64,000 bases of DNA from Dromiciops gliroides (GCF_019393635.1 NC_057863.1:32141357-32205356), one strand, 5' to 3'. Counted from the first letter of the stretch, positions 1 through 11,884 are shown. The notes: generated from the letters alone by a model not told the origin. Numbers and translations: made by a program.

Positions 1-2100
1 GTTTAACATGTCAGAAAAAACTAGGGCATGCCAGCTTAAAATTTGTGCTAAACTAGTTAATTTTCTACTTGGATTCTGACTTGCCATTTGAGTCGCTGGT
101 AACACTGACTGAGCACGTTTGATCACTTACCAGTCTTCTCTACAGTGAACAACCATGCAACCTAGCAGCAGATTGATAACATCATAGACAAGAAGCATGG
201 AGTGGGTATTGAAAACAGAACATCAGGAAGAATGAAGAAGCCACACTTAACTGTGCCTTGGCCAGGGAAACAAAACTGAAGTTCTCATTTGGTTTTGACC
301 ACAAGGTTTAAGATTCCTTGTGGTTGTCCAGGTTCCTCCTCTGCATCTCTGCTAAGTTTCTATGTGCTGGATCTTGAAATGGACCAGCAGAATTCAAGAT
401 GAGAATTTTTTTCAAGTATACAAAATGAAGCAAGTAGAAAGGTAAATTACTTGCCTCAAACCATTTGGAAAATAACTACATCTGAAATAGAATCTCTTAG
501 TGCTGATTGATCTTATTGCGATCTCCCTTAGTCTCCTGCGTCAGATGAAGCAGCAGCCTGGACTATGCATACACGAAAGGACAAAAACGGGGTTTCTGGG
601 GTGGGGGAGTGATGCAGATTAGGACAGAACAAGGGCACAGAAGACAAGGGATGGCACAGAATCTGTCTACAAGACGAACTCTGATTTACAAATGGTGAGT
701 GAATTTCATTCTCTTCGCCTTCCCTTTCCTTCCACTTCTAAAAAAAGTCCCCAATTCTGGCAACAAGTCTAAGACTAGACCCAATGACACTAAAGAAATG
801 TGACACAAGGTAATCAATCTCACCTTAAGCTAAACTATTTGGCCAGTCCTACAGCTGTTTCCTTGTTAGGTTTTTGACCAGTTACTGCACTAAATGACAC
901 AACAGTCAGTCAAAAAAACGTTGCTACAGAAGTTTACAGATGCTAGCAAACCAGAACATATATGCTATGATTGTTTAAAAAAAAGAAAAAGAAAAAAAAT
1001 AATTCATATACATAAATCTGCATTTGATCCACGAATTCAATTTTGTTTAGAGAGACATGTAAAATGTCAGTAGCAGAAGACGATCAATTTCTTCATATTA
1101 AGTTTAAAACAAGTTCTGGCATTTTGTTTGACTAAAGCTTCCATGCCAAATATTCTTTTTTAAATGGCCAAAATTCTGTTAGAAGCCAAGCATTTACTTA
1201 ATGCATGAGTTCTACAAACATTATCTTATGGAGCTAGTTGCTCCTCCTTTTAATAACATTTCTAGAAAAAGAGAGCTAAGAGAAAAAGCCAATTATAATG
1301 GCATTTTTCTACTTTTCAGTCTGAAGACAAAGGCCTCGTGTGAAAATCTCCAGCTTTAATTACTCTCTCCACCCCCATTTTATAACCTAGCTTTGTAACA
1401 ACATTTACCCAACATTCTGAATGTCCCTCCTTGTCCATAAGCAGGGCTTTGACACAATTGAGTAAGATTATAATAAGGATGCCCAAAAGGTGGCAAAGAA
1501 TACTATAACAGAGGTAATACAGTTAGTTGCACATGGCCATTTGAACTTTTGAAAGGCAACCGGCAATTTTGAATCACTAGAATATTTTTTTTTTTAAGAA
1601 TTGTGCTTGGCACACACCATTCTAAACTGCGATTATTCCATTCTCTAAAACTTTCTTACTTTAAGTTAAAAAGTTTGGAATTATACTGCATTAATTTTAC
1701 CAACATCTGATATTTCAACACTACATTATTTCATCTATAACCTTGGTTTATCTTTCGTCAAACTACAGCTCAAACTACTGCCTCAAGCAAATTACAACAT
1801 GCCTAATGAAAAGAATCTTACCGAGTTTCTTGGACCCATAAACTAACAGCTATCAGGAATGTTGACGGAAACAGATCTATAAAATACATGGAGAATTACA
1901 AAGCTATGCGATTGTTTAAAATTGCCACTTGTCTTCAAAACTAAAATAGAATCCAGCACTATTCTGAAAAAAACAAAAACCAAAACGAAAAAAAGGCATG
2001 AGGTTGCTTGGGAAGGCCAGAGCTTTGGTGACAGTAAGAACCAAAGTGAAGACCTGGGTTTAGCCAGACTGAAGCCGTTTGCTCGAGCCTGAGGGTTCGT
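1..2100 (-). other. EIF5A2: EIF5A2 3' untranslated region (runs off the window)
   Basis: This stretch lies directly downstream of the EIF5A2 stop codon on the minus strand. It holds no recognisable SINE, LINE or LTR, unlike nearly every other 2-kb stretch of the window, which fits a transcribed and constrained 3'UTR. I see no AATAAA on the minus strand in it apart from one overlapping the stop codon. An ATTAAA (plus-strand TTTAAT) lies near 1353 and could serve as an early poly(A) signal. The UTR probably continues past base 1; long 3'UTRs are known for this gene in other mammals. Extent is inferred, not seen. Confidence 0.75.
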
Positions 2101-2160
2101 TTATTTGCAGGGCTTTATGGCTACAGCATATTCTTCACTCATTGCACACATGACAGAGAC
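2101..2160 (-). CDS. EIF5A2: EIF5A2 coding exon 4 (C-terminus and stop)
   Basis: Last coding exon of eukaryotic translation initiation factor 5A-2. The minus strand reads VSVMCAMSEEYAVAIKPCK and then TAA (2101-2103), the C-terminal beta-strand/helix of the OB-fold domain. It is preceded by a good polypyrimidine tract and CAG acceptor (AG at 2161-2162), phase 0. The C-terminus ending in KPCK, rather than the KAMAK ending I recall for EIF5A1, identifies the EIF5A2 paralogue. It completes a 153-residue protein, the usual length for the family. The intron upstream is 1129 bp and contains a WSINE copy. Confidence 0.96.
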   Translation of the reverse strand, partial: VSVMCAMSEEYAVAIKPCK

Positions 2161-3289
2161 CTGCAAGGACAAAAACACAGGCAGGTTAGAGCGTTGGTGG
2201 CTTGTAAAGTAACAACGGACCTCTAAAAAGTGTCATTGACAAAAGCAGTCTAAGAGTATTGGGTGTGTAGCATATTTGGGAATCCATCCTTTTCACCACC
2301 TGAGAAGTGACTTCTGAGAAGGGGAGTTTTCAAGGTGGTCCCAAAGAGCTGCTTCAAAGTAGGGAGTGGGCAGGAGGATCTATGAGCTCTCCTTTGTGGG
2401 GTAAGTTAGAGCAAGTCACTCCTTTTTTTGAGGGATCAGTTTCCTCAGTTATAAAATGAGGGGTGGTCCCTTCCAGCTTTCAATTTTGATCCATGAGACT
2501 AAATCTGGGGGGAACCAGTCATCTTGACATTTAAAGCAAATTCTCTTCCAGTTCCTAAAACCTCTTAGACATACAAAGCTCTGAACTGTGTTTTGTATTT
2601 GCCAGCAACTATCCGGTTTTTCACAGTTTTCTGGTAAGGGTGTACCTGAAACAGGGCACACCAACAAAGAGCCAACTTGTTTCTAAACAGATTGAAAGCA
2701 AGTTGTTTTGCAGAGACCCACTTTAGTTTTCAGCAAAAATAATAACAACGGGGGCAGCTAGGTGGCGCAGTGGATAGAGCATCGGCCCTGGAGTCAGGAG
2801 TACCTGAGTTCAAATCCAGCCTCAGACACTTAACACTTCCTAGCTGTGTGACCCTGGGCAAGTCACTTAACCCCAATTGCCTCACCAAAAATAATAATAA
2901 TAATAATAATAACAATGTTGAGGAAAAATTAAGCATTATAAGCATATCATATCAAATGATACTTTCACACTTTCTCTTCTCAGTGCCTCAGGGCATGGTC
3001 TTCTTAAGGTAGTGGGGACAAAAGCTTTGTGGCCTTGGTGGCTAACTTTCCTTCTATGGTCTGATTCAAACCCTCAAGGTTACTGATGGGCCTAGGCCAG
3101 AGGCCATTTCTATGTAAGACCCCCACTGGCAGAGCACTGGAGGAACTAGAATGACTTCCCTCCATGTAACAATGAGACAGCTGAGGTGAGCTTCAGGTAA
3201 CAAAAATAAACCAAGAATACACTCATTCTTACAGGGTCAGTTTCTAAATTCAAAAACCTCACCAAGATAACACTCCATCATGTCCTTAC
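2161..3289 (-). other. EIF5A2: EIF5A2 intron between coding exons 3 and 4
   Basis: GT/AG intron of 1129 bp (donor GTAAGG at 3289-3284, acceptor CAG ending at 2161). Besides the sense-strand WSINE at 2750-2912 I see nothing coding. The open frames here are short and have no family resemblance. Confidence 0.9.
2750..2912 (+). mobile_element. WSINE1-like tRNA-derived core-SINE
   Basis: Full-length SINE starting GGGGGCAGCTAGGTGGCGCA, with the core motif TGTGACCCTGGGCAAGTCAC and ending in CCTCACC followed by an (AAT)n tail. The tail merges with a flanking AATAATAACAA that is also present just before the 5' end, a probable target-site duplication. It lies antisense inside an EIF5A2 intron. Confidence 0.93.
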
Positions 3290-3421
3290 CTGCACGTCTT
3301 CACCCGCATTGTATTTCCCTTCGATCTCCTTGCCCAATTCACCTTCTGGAACCTTAAGATCCTCACGAACTTCCCCAGTTTCTGTCAGCAGGGATAGGTA
3401 ACCGTCTTGAATGCAAATCAG
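3290..3421 (-). CDS. EIF5A2: EIF5A2 coding exon 3
   Basis: 132 bp, 44 codons, starting LICIQDGYLSLLTETGE and ending YNAGEDVQ. This is the middle of the C-terminal OB-fold domain of eIF5A, the part that contacts the ribosome P/E-site region beside the hypusine domain. The acceptor (CAG, AG at 3423-3422) and donor (GTAAGG) are canonical and both borders are in phase 0. The segment reads LKVPEGELG where my memory of the human protein is LKLPEGELG, a conservative change. Frame and length are intact. Confidence 0.96.
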
Positions 3422-4924
3422 CTGTAATAAAGAAGGTGTTGCTTTCATTACTTCTAAGGAAAAAGGCATCCCCCTTTCCGCTCCTTAAATTGTTAAGAAA
3501 AAGAGGTGAAAGCTATAAGCACAACCCAGGTCGTCATTTACAGTCCCCACATTACTATAAATTTCATTCTAGAGACTGGTTTCCACAAAAAACAGCTGAG
3601 CCAGCAGACTGACCCACTGGAGGTAAGCAGACACTGGTGAGAAGCCCAGTCCCTCCTCCAGTGACAGAGACAACGAGCAGTGTGCACGGAACAGTATCAG
3701 GGAGTGTCCACAAATGATTGTGTGATCTGCCCACCTCTTACCCTTTTGCAACAAAAACTAGCATCTTTTCAAAAGGAGGCAATGGGGCTTCACACCACAC
3801 CAGCCTTCTGAAGTGAACTACCACCATCTACTTGACATGCCTTTTAACTTCTCTTGGAAGGATGTTAAAAGCAAAACCGAACACCATGGGCCAGCTGCTT
3901 GGGGAGAGAAGGCCTGGCCACCCGCAGGCCTTGTGGCTGCTTTACTCTATTCAAAAATGTCAGGCCTCTCATGGCCAGGTGGCACAATGAGCTGTGAAAG
4001 CATGGCTTGGAATCCAAGGAGAAAAGAAACCACATTCGGGAGGTGGCAACATATCTTCCTACCTTGGCCAACAGTGTTGGGGGATATAAAGTATTTTATT
4101 TAAAAAAAGAAAGAAAAGAAAACACCTGCTTCTGCAAGAGCTTCTCTTCTTGATGCAAACAGAAGAATGAAAAAAGAACAAGGGAGAATTGTGGGGATCC
4201 ATTGTGGGCAGGGTCTCTCTGGTGGAAAGTGGCTGAGTGTCTGAAGTCCTAGGAGGGGGGTGTGCAGACCATCCCTACGTGCCCCTCCCTTACTCTGATC
4301 TCAAGCAGCCTGGCCATCTTCATTTGGTTTCCTAAGTACCTTTCCTTATTAGAAAGTGCTATTTTCCATTGTGAACCACTAGATTGGCTTTCTGAACTAT
4401 TAAATTAACTTTCTGATACAAATTAGTCTCATGGGTTTGAGCCAGTTTTCCCGGAGCCTAATCAAATGTAATCCTGAGCTAAAGAATACAGGGCTACATG
4501 ACTACACCTTGGAGGAGAGAGAGGTGATGTCACTTTGATGCCTTTTCTGACCATTAATCCATCGAGAGCTTTCCATAACAAAAAATGACTACACATATTT
4601 AAAGAGAGTCACCTTTTCTCTTTCTCCACCTTGTTTTCTTCCTCATACACATCCTTAAACCCAGATGAGCAACTGACAAGATGTCACCAAGGAAAGTTTC
4701 AAGGCCTAAACAAGACTAAGCTGTAGCGTCATTAAATGAGTCACACCAATTTAAAAAACAGCCCTCTTGATGAAGTTTGGAAACACAAAAAACACCCAGG
4801 ACACGTAACCGCACAATATACAAATGACACTGCTGATTTTTCCATCTATTTAGAATCAGGACACCATAACAGATGAAAATGGACAACTAATGGTAAAAGC
4901 AAAGGATGCTGGCTTAGAGATGAC

Positions 4925-5050
4925 TAGCTCACTATGCTCATTCTCAGACTAGGGAATTTAGACTCAGAGAGATTAAATAACTTGTCCAGGGCCACAGGGA
5001 CAGTTCTCAGCTTTGAACACAGTGCTACATTTCATATAATTTCTACATTC
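4925..5050 (-). mobile_element. MIR-type SINE fragment
   Basis: Degraded antisense MIR core: GACTCAGAGAGATTAAATAACTTG followed by a remnant of the TCACACAGC-type box (GGGCCACAGGGACAG) and the CTTTGAACACAGTGCT region. No target-site duplication was found. Confidence 0.6.
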
Positions 5051-5129
5051 TAGAAAATCCAGAGCAATGAGCTATTCTCTTCCAAACTAGTTCTGTCCCC
5101 TAATAGAAGGTACAAGAGCTACCTTCCAT

Positions 5130-6850
5130 CAATCAATTAACTAATCAAACCATCAAAGGGACACTTCAAAGAGCTGGACAAAATAATAACACAGTTCATT
5201 TGGAGGAACAAAAGCTCTAGAATACCATGGAATACACTGGGGGAAAAGATAGGAATGAAGGGAGAATAGTACTTCCACACCTTGGACAATATCATAAAGC
5301 AGAAATCATCAAAATCATTTGATACCACTAAAAATAAAAAAGCCGATCACTAGAACAAATTATATGAGGAAGAATCATAAATAATTGAACTCAATAACCT
5401 ATTTGATAAACCTGAAGACTGGATAGAAATCTGGTAGAAATTACCCATAGGCCAACATATTATAGTATATTCCCACAATGAATTAAAAATAGATCCATCA
5501 TACAATTAAATGATTAGAATAAAAGCATCATATGCCTTTCATATCTATGGCATAGATTTCTAACCAAACAAGGGATCCAGGCAATTGTAAACAATAAAAC
5601 AGATAATGTGATTACCTGACGTTGAAAAGATTTTGCAGAAACAATTTTAACATATCTAGGATAAGGGGAAAAAAGGGCCATCTGGGGAAAAAAATCTTTG
5701 TATCTATCAAATATATATAATGAATAGGCTCGGTATCCAAAATATAGCAGAAACATAATATATATTTTTATATCTAAGAGAAAGAACAAAAGCCATTTAT
5801 CAATAGAGAAGTCGTAAAAGTACATGAACAATTATCATAAGAAAAATAATATATAAACAACATTATCTGTGTATATAAAAGTTCAACATTACTAATAAGA
5901 GAAATGCAAATCAAAACAACCTTCATGGTTTACCTCACCTCCAACAAATCAATAAACATAGCAAAAAGATAACAGTTAAATGTTTGAGGAGTTGAGGAAA
6001 GACAGATAACCTAATACATTGTTTTTTGGTTTTTTGTTTTTTTGGTGAGGCAATTGGGGCCAAGTGACTTGCCCAGGGTCACACAGCTAGTAAGTGTTAA
6101 GTGTCTGAGGCCGGATTTGAACTCAGGTCCTCCTGAATCCAGGGCCGGTGCTCTATCCACTTCGCCACCTAGCTGTCCCAACCTAATGCACTGTTGATGA
6201 GACTGTGAATTGGTTTAACCATTCTAAAAAACAGTTTAGAATTATGCAAATGACTAAAAGAAATATTCATATCTGTTGACCCAGAGATCCCACAGCACAG
6301 TGAGGAGGTCACTGACAAAAAGGAAGGATTCATCTACACCAAAATATTTATAGCATCACTTTTTGGGGTAGTAAAAAAAAAAAACTGGTTACCCATTCAC
6401 TGTGGAATAAATAAATAAATCACAGTTTCTGCATGTAATAGAATATTATTGTGCTATAAAAAATAATGAATGTGATGAATATAGAGGAATGTGGAAAGAC
6501 TTATACTAATACAAAGTGAAGTAAGTAGTCAGAAAGCAATATACAATAATCACCACAAGTAGAAAAAACAGCAAAATGCCTGAAAACCAAATTTCGTGAA
6601 ATGATGATTAACTTTTGTTCCCAAGAGAGCTATAACCCCTCCTCTACCCTTTGCACAGTTGGGGATCCACAGGTATGGTACATGCTTGTAACAGACCTTT
6701 TCTATATGCTAAATGGTTTTGCGGTTTTTGTTAATCTCTTCTCCTCTTAAAAAAAGATTATTTGTTATAAGTAATGGCCCCTTGGTGGGAGAGAGGGGAA
6801 ACAAAGAGCTATGTATAAACAAAATATGTCAATTTTCCCATGGTAGCTTT
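5130..6850 (+). mobile_element. Decayed LINE-1, ORF2 C-terminal half and 3'UTR
   Basis: The plus strand carries ORF2-derived sequence in pieces: a segment that translates to an FIWRNKSS-like motif near 5200, then a stretch near 5880-5940 matching the region of L1 ORF2 that elsewhere in this window reads IQIKATLRYHLTP, followed by 3'UTR-like sequence to about 6840. Many stops and indels break it. A minus-strand WSINE is inserted at 6022-6180. It lies antisense to EIF5A2. Confidence 0.82.
6040..6179 (-). mobile_element. WSINE1-like SINE inserted in L1
   Basis: Antisense copy from GGTGAGGCAATTGGGG to CACCTAGCTGTCCC. It is flanked by AACCTAATACATTG on the left and AACCTAATGCACTG on the right, a 14-bp target-site duplication with two mismatches, which shows it jumped into the L1. 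Confidence 0.93.
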
Positions 6851-7479
6851 GAACCTAACAGAAGGGAGAACACACAAAGGAGATTAAAATAAATATGAAA
6901 CTTCAATCTACTTTTCAATTACTGAAATGGACAGATGATTTCTCACTCTGTGGGGTATGAAGATGTAGTTAACTCAACAAATACCGATGAAACACCCACA
7001 TACAAAGGCCTCCACTAACCACTGAGGAAAATATCAAGATAGATTAGATACAAAATGCAATCCTCTATAATGAAGTTTAGAATTTTGCAAGCTTCAACAG
7101 AAAAAACAAGATTCCTCATTCTCAACCAAGCTACGAGAAGAAGGCTGAGATTTTTAATTAAATGTGTTACAAGGACTTCATAAGTAAAAGTGAAGGATGG
7201 GGTTAATAAAGACACCAGTGTGGCTGAACCCCTGTTAGAAAGATCTCTAAAGATCAAAGTCTTCCAGAATGGGTGTAAAGTAACAGAAATGAGCATCCTG
7301 TGCTGCCCTAACAATACACACCAACACAACCAGTACCGAACTATGCTAACATTTGGCCTTTCTCCTCAGCAATTTCATGATTCCACCATATTACCAAGAG
7401 CACGGACTAATGCTATTCTTTCTCCTATGCCCACCCACCTCTTTCAGTATATAAACAAACAAGCAAATAATTGTTTCAA

Positions 7480-7800
7480 AGCCCAAATTATGTGCCATCT
7501 CCTCGATGAAGTCTTTCCTCCCCATTCCCCTATCCCTCAACCAGATTCTGCCTTGGTCTTCATATAGTGCTTTGCTTTGTTCCTCTGTAACATACACCAC
7601 ATAACATTTTATTATTGGTGTCAATGTCATCTTTGTCTGTGGCCAGGCCTTATCTCCTTCTCCCCCTTCAAGTTGCCCTCCCATCCTGATGAACTGTAAG
7701 TTTTGAAAGAATAAGGACCATATGCAATTTGACTCTGTCTCCCTAAACCTAGCACAATCCTCTCTCCTCACAGAGCAGGAGTTTTATAAATCTGTTGGAT
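7480..7800 (+). mobile_element. L2 LINE 3' fragment
   Basis: Diverged L2 3' region in sense orientation: the AAGTCTTTCCTCCCCATTCCCC-type segment, then CCTAGCACAATCCTCTC, ending AAATCTGTTGGATTGATGG. The pattern fits the L2 tail (TTAGCACAGTGCCTGGCAC-type) with heavy decay. Confidence 0.6.
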
Positions 7801-8519
7801 TGATGGGATTTGAAATAAAAGCAAAATGTACACACACTCATCATCACCATTTAGGTGTGAACCATAGGGATGAATGACTAACAAAGGCTCGGTTAAAGAA
7901 AATAATCTTCCACTTTTAGTATTCTTTTCTAGATTGTGTCCTTGTCACACTAAATATACGTGTGTGTATAATGACACCATGTAAAAGATATAGCAAGCGA
8001 TGACATGTGAAGTGGGAGTCAGTGAATCTAACAGTCTGAATTTAGATTTCCTTCTGTGCAATATAACCAGCATTCTTATTGCTATCTTCTTCCCTGGTAT
8101 TCACAAATATGAAAATGAAATAACATCTACATGGCCATATTTGATCTCTCTAAGAAAACACAGGTTGAAAAAACAATAGATAAAGGATCCTGACCAAGTG
8201 TATATCCTTTTAGTTCACTTATGTTTGGCTTTTATTTCCCAAAAAAGCAAACACTGTGACTAAGTGTTAGAATTAAATGTGTAATTGGAACTGAAACCCA
8301 AAAGCATATCTGTTCACTTCACCAGTCACAATATGGTCAATGAATTATGTTACTCAAACTATAGGATACTGTTAAGCTGTTGTCTTCATCCCCTTTCACT
8401 CAGTGAGACAATTTAAAAAAAATGACTTTATATAAAAAAGCAGTATGAATAAAACATAATGATCTAGTCTTTACCATCTTTTAGAAAAATCTGTTAACTG
8501 TCTAACTCCTTCCTTTTTA

Positions 8520-9110
8520 AAAACTCAATTTTAGTTTTTATTTTCAATTTCAAATTCTCTTCTCCCCTCACTCCTTCTCCATACCCCCCTCATTGAAAGT
8601 AAGAATTATAATACTCGTTATACATATGAAGCCAGCCGTAACCTATTTTTGCATTAGTCATATTCCAAAGGAAAAAATAAGAAGAGAGAAAAAGGTATGC
8701 TTCTGTCTCTCCTGAGTCTATCAGTTCTCTCTCTGGAGGTGGATAGCATGTTTCATTATGGGTCCTTTGGGATTGTTGTGGATCTTTGTACTGGTCACAG
8801 TAGCTAAGTCATTTGCAGTTGATCATCTTTACAATATTGGTGTCCTTGTATACAATGTTCTCCTAGTTCTGTTTACTTCATTTTGCATCAGTTCACCTAA
8901 GTCTTCCCAAGTTTTTCTGATACTATCCCCTAGTCATTTCTTATAGCACCCCAGTATTCCATTCACATTCATATGCTGTAACTGGCTCTGCCACTCCCCA
9001 ACTGACAGGCCTCCCACCTCAGTTTCCAATTCTTTGTCACCACAAAAAAGAGCCATTATAAATATTTTTGTACCTATGGTTCTTCAGTGACTATTTCCTC
9101 CAATCTTATG
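8520..9110 (-). mobile_element. LINE-1 3' end (minus strand)
   Basis: Begins with TTTTTATTTTCAATTTCAAATTC (reverse of the L1 3'UTR end). It continues through the region that in better copies encodes the last ORF2 residues, including AAAGAGCCATTATAAATATTTTTGTAC. It matches the L1 copies at 30.1, 37.4 and 47.6 kb of this window. Confidence 0.85.
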
Positions 9111-9678
9111 TTTCACAAGGGTCTGAAGTTTTTTCATCTGGTTAAGTGCATTTGTGTTAATACAAATCCTTGGGCTGGCAGTAGTATGAAACGTAACCCA
9201 AAGTGAGGCCAAGTGGTCACTGCATGAGTTACTTGAGGTTTTGCACTTGTGATTGATTAACCAACCAGATCAAAAATAAAACAGCTGAAGTGGAGGGGAG
9301 GTGACTTGTTCTATGAAATTTGGACTTTTTTCTAGCAAGCATAAAGTAGCAGTTTCATTAACTTTATGAAACTTTGGACTCCCTCACTTAAAGAAACCAT
9401 TTCATGTGTGGTCATCACTTGTTCTGTAGATCACTAAATGTTTTAAAATGAAAATTCAACTTTTTACAAAGTGAAAGTAGTTTTTTTTTTTAAATAGCTA
9501 ACATTAACTCTATTACAGAAATAGAAAAATCACTCTCTCCTTCCAATGTCTATGGTAGATATTTTCCTTATATTTCCGGCAAGAGATAAATGACAGGGCT
9601 CTGTCTTATATTACTTGTAACAAACCATGGGTATATTTAAGGGGGAAAAAACCCTGCTATTGAGAGGAAATTACTTAC

Positions 9679-9783
9679 TTGATAATCATTTCTCTTGATA
9701 TTTGGAACATCCATGTTGTGAGTAGAAGGGCAAATATCTTCATATTTTTTGCCCGTGAAAATATCAATTCCAACCAGGTGAAC
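9679..9783 (-). CDS. EIF5A2: EIF5A2 coding exon 2
   Basis: 105 bp, 35 codons, from [16 protein letters not shown] to NIKRNDYQ. It covers the end of the N-terminal SH3-like (KOW-type) domain and the linker into the OB-fold domain. Acceptor TTAG (AG at 9785-9784) and donor GTAAGTAA (9678-9671) are canonical and both borders are in phase 0. No stop or indel is present. This segment is nearly invariant among eIF5A proteins, so the assignment is secure. Confidence 0.96.
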
Positions 9784-9939
9784 CTAACACACAAAGGGAA
9801 GCCTGTTAAATTTTTTCCAAGTCTAACACCTAATTTACTTTAAGAGACAAATAGAAATTTTACTGTTTGGAATTCTCTGAAAGAGGAGATATGTTCTCAT
9901 CTTCAAGAAAAGATGAGAACCCCTGCACCTGCCACCCCC

Positions 9940-10470
9940 CAGCTGGGCACTGAAGATACTAAGATAACAATGCAACTGCCCTGGCCCTTACTGAGTTTAT
10001 GTTCCATCAGAGGATACAGTAAGTACAAAAGAAATACAAGTAAATCTTGGAGGACAGGTACTGGCAGATAGGGGGTGGGCTGGGAAAGGAGAAGGTTTCC
10101 TGTTGGAGTTAACTTCTGAGATGAACTCTGAAGCTTTAAAGATGGTGAAGGAGGTGAAAATGAACAAGGAGGCAGGGGAGCAAAACAGGGAGTGCAAAGG
10201 TCGGGGAGATGGACTGCATGAGAAGAACAAGCAGGAAAGCGGGTTAGATGGGGCCTAAGGAGTGACAGAAAAAGTCATGCATGAGAAAGATCAAATGGTA
10301 GGTGGGCACCAGAATGTGAGCCTAACAGAGGACTCAGCATCTGATCCTGGAGGTAATGGGTAGGTAGCCTCGGCAGTGACAAGGTCAGCCTTGTGATTTA
10401 GGAATATTACTCGGGCACTCTCTGGGTACAGATTAGATAGTGGGGGAGAGATGTGAGGCAGGGAGACTCA
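9940..10470 (-). mobile_element. L2 LINE 3' half (minus strand)
   Basis: Antisense L2: GGGCACTGAAGATACTAAGA, a block matching the L2 'gatcctggaggtaatgggta' region near 10345, and AGGCAGGGAGACTCAGGAGG at the right. The same order is seen in the L2 copies at 25.0-25.8 and 34.3-34.8 kb. Confidence 0.75.
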
Positions 10471-10569
10471 GGAGGCTCACAGATTTAGAGCTGAAAGGGT
10501 GCTGGAAGACCCTCCTTTTAGAGATGAGGAACGTCAAGGGCTGGCCTGAGCTCATACAGGGCAGGGACG

Positions 10570-10645
10570 TTTCCTCCTTCATTGTATTCCCACCAGGGTT
10601 TAGCACAGCCTGAAATAGAGTAGCGGCTTAATCAATAAAGGGTCC
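10570..10645 (+). mobile_element. L2 LINE 3' tail
   Basis: Short sense L2 end: TTGTATTCCCACCAGGGTTTAGCACAGCC and then GGCTTAATCAATAAAG, the TTAGCACAG...CTTAATAAA arrangement of the L2 terminus. Confidence 0.6.
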
Positions 10646-10909
10646 TCTGCCTCCACGGTGCAAAGGCATCGCCAGGGTCCCAACTCCTGAAAACTACAAC
10701 GCGCGTGCCGGGCTGCAGCAGGGCCAGAAAGTCCGATCCGGAGGAATGAATCACCGCCCGTGGGCTCCCCACTGCTCTGACCCTGCAGGCTGCATGCGGC
10801 TGGTCAGCAGCCCCCGCCCGGCCCGCGGCGGCTGGTCCTGGGGGTGGGGGCGCCCGGGAGGCCCCCGGGGCTGGGTTCTAGCAGGGGCCCGGCCGGCGGG
10901 CGCGGTCAC

Positions 10910-11074
10910 CTTGGCATGGCCATGCTTGCCCGTCTTCGAAGTTGACATTTCCACGATCTTGCAGGGCCGGCCCTTGAGCACCACGAAGCCGTTCTTGCGC
11001 AGGGCCGAGCACTGCATCGGGTACGTGCTGGAAGCCCCGGCGTCCCCGGTGGTGAAGTCGATCTCCTCGGCCAT
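10910..11074 (-). CDS. EIF5A2: EIF5A2 coding exon 1 with start codon and hypusine site
   Basis: Eukaryotic initiation factor 5A-2, the hypusinated factor that binds the ribosome near the E/P sites and relieves stalls, notably at polyproline. The 55 codons run from [20 protein letters not shown] to KHGHAK. Lys50, in the loop [10 protein letters not shown] (residues 46-55), is the residue modified to hypusine by DHS and DOHH and is intact. The start codon (11074-11072) sits in a near-perfect Kozak context, CCACCATGG. In-frame upstream codons exist but lack family similarity, so this ATG is chosen. The residue-3 change (E here, D in the human protein as I recall) is conservative. The donor is GTGACC; intron phase 0. 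Together the four coding exons give 55+35+44+19 = 153 residues. Confidence 0.97.
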
Positions 11075-11104
11075 GGTGGGTCGGGTCGGGCGGTGGTCTT
11101 CCTG
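11075..11104 (-). other. EIF5A2: Possible 5'UTR splice acceptor just upstream of the EIF5A2 start
   Basis: On the minus strand a C-rich run is followed by CCGAAGCAG and GAAGACC, 27 bases before the ATG (AG at 11103-11102). This would suit an acceptor for an upstream non-coding exon, as I recall for EIF5A2 in other mammals. It is not proven by sequence alone. Confidence 0.35.
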
Positions 11105-11854
11105 CTTCGGGGACCGGCAGGGGGGAGGGGCGCTGGGGATGGGCTCCATTCGGCCCCGCCCCAGGTCCCCGCACAAACTTTCCCGTGCTGAGCATCCGCT
11201 CCCCCTGCGGGGGACCCGGTCCGCCCACCTGCCCACGGGGGGCAGAACCTGGAGATACGCCCGCCGCTCAGGGCGCCCCCTCCCCATCCCCATGAAAGCC
11301 GGTGGCCCCCTCCTCCCGGCCCGGGCTCACTGTCCCCCCCCCCGCCCCCTCCCCTCCTTACCGTCCCGCCCCCCCGGGGGCGCGCATGCCCCATGCGTCC
11401 GCCCTGAGCGCGCCTCGCTCCCCCCTCCCCCCGCTGCTACCTGGCTCGAGGCTGGGACGGGGTGGGGGGGCGCTCCCGTCCAGGTTGAGGGAGCGCGCGC
11501 GCCGCAGGGAGCCGGCAGCAGCCAGACCCTCCAGCCCCCCGGCCTGCCCTCCCTACCCCGAGAGACTCCGTCAGCGCCCCAACCCGATCCCCGCCGGGAT
11601 CCCCGCGCTCACCTTCCAGCCAGGCGTGGAGCGTCACCCTGCGCTCAGCGCGCCCGATCGCCCACTGCGGCGGCAGCAGCAGCGGCGGCCCTGGATGCCA
11701 GGCGGCTTCAGGAGACGGGGCGGGGCCCGGCAAGCACTTTCCACACCCCCCTCCCCCCAGGCCAGCCCTCTCCTCTCCTACCCCGCCCGCGGGACACTCC
11801 CCCTTTCCTTGATAGGCCCCCGGCGCGTCACAGGCACCGCCCCCTCGGGCCACC

Positions 11855-11859
11855 ATTGG
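11855..11859 (-). promoter_or_regulatory. EIF5A2: CCAAT box
   Basis: Plus-strand ATTGG (CCAAT on the minus strand) in a CACCATTGGCTATGGG context, flanked by GC boxes (CCGCCCC near 11838, CCCGCCC near 11876). Position and orientation fit an NF-Y site upstream of the EIF5A2 start. Confidence 0.55.
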
Positions 11860-11884
11860 CTATGGGATCCCAGCCCCGCCCAGT

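Larger units (their letters stand above)
3422..9678 (-). other. EIF5A2: EIF5A2 large intron (between coding exons 2 and 3)
   Basis: 6257-bp intron with donor GTAAGTAA at 9678-9671 and acceptor at 3422-3423. It contains a MIR fragment (4925-5050), a plus-strand L1 remnant (5130-6850) carrying a WSINE, an L2 piece (7480-7800) and a minus-strand L1 3' end (8520-9110). I cannot assign the sequence at 3423-4920, 6850-7480, 7800-8520 and 9110-9670; it is ordinary intronic DNA without a convincing reading frame. Confidence 0.9.
9784..10909 (-). other. EIF5A2: EIF5A2 intron between coding exons 1 and 2
   Basis: 1126-bp GT/AG intron. The donor is GTGACC, weaker than consensus (GT at 10909-10908). Its 3' half is filled by antisense L2, with a further short L2 tail at 10570-10645. 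The 5' part lies in the CpG island. Confidence 0.9.

Noticed and set aside
3813..4103. 96-codon frame in the EIF5A2 intron as an extra exon
   Set aside because: No similarity to eIF5A and no splice sites that would keep the frame; the known exons already give a full 153-residue protein.
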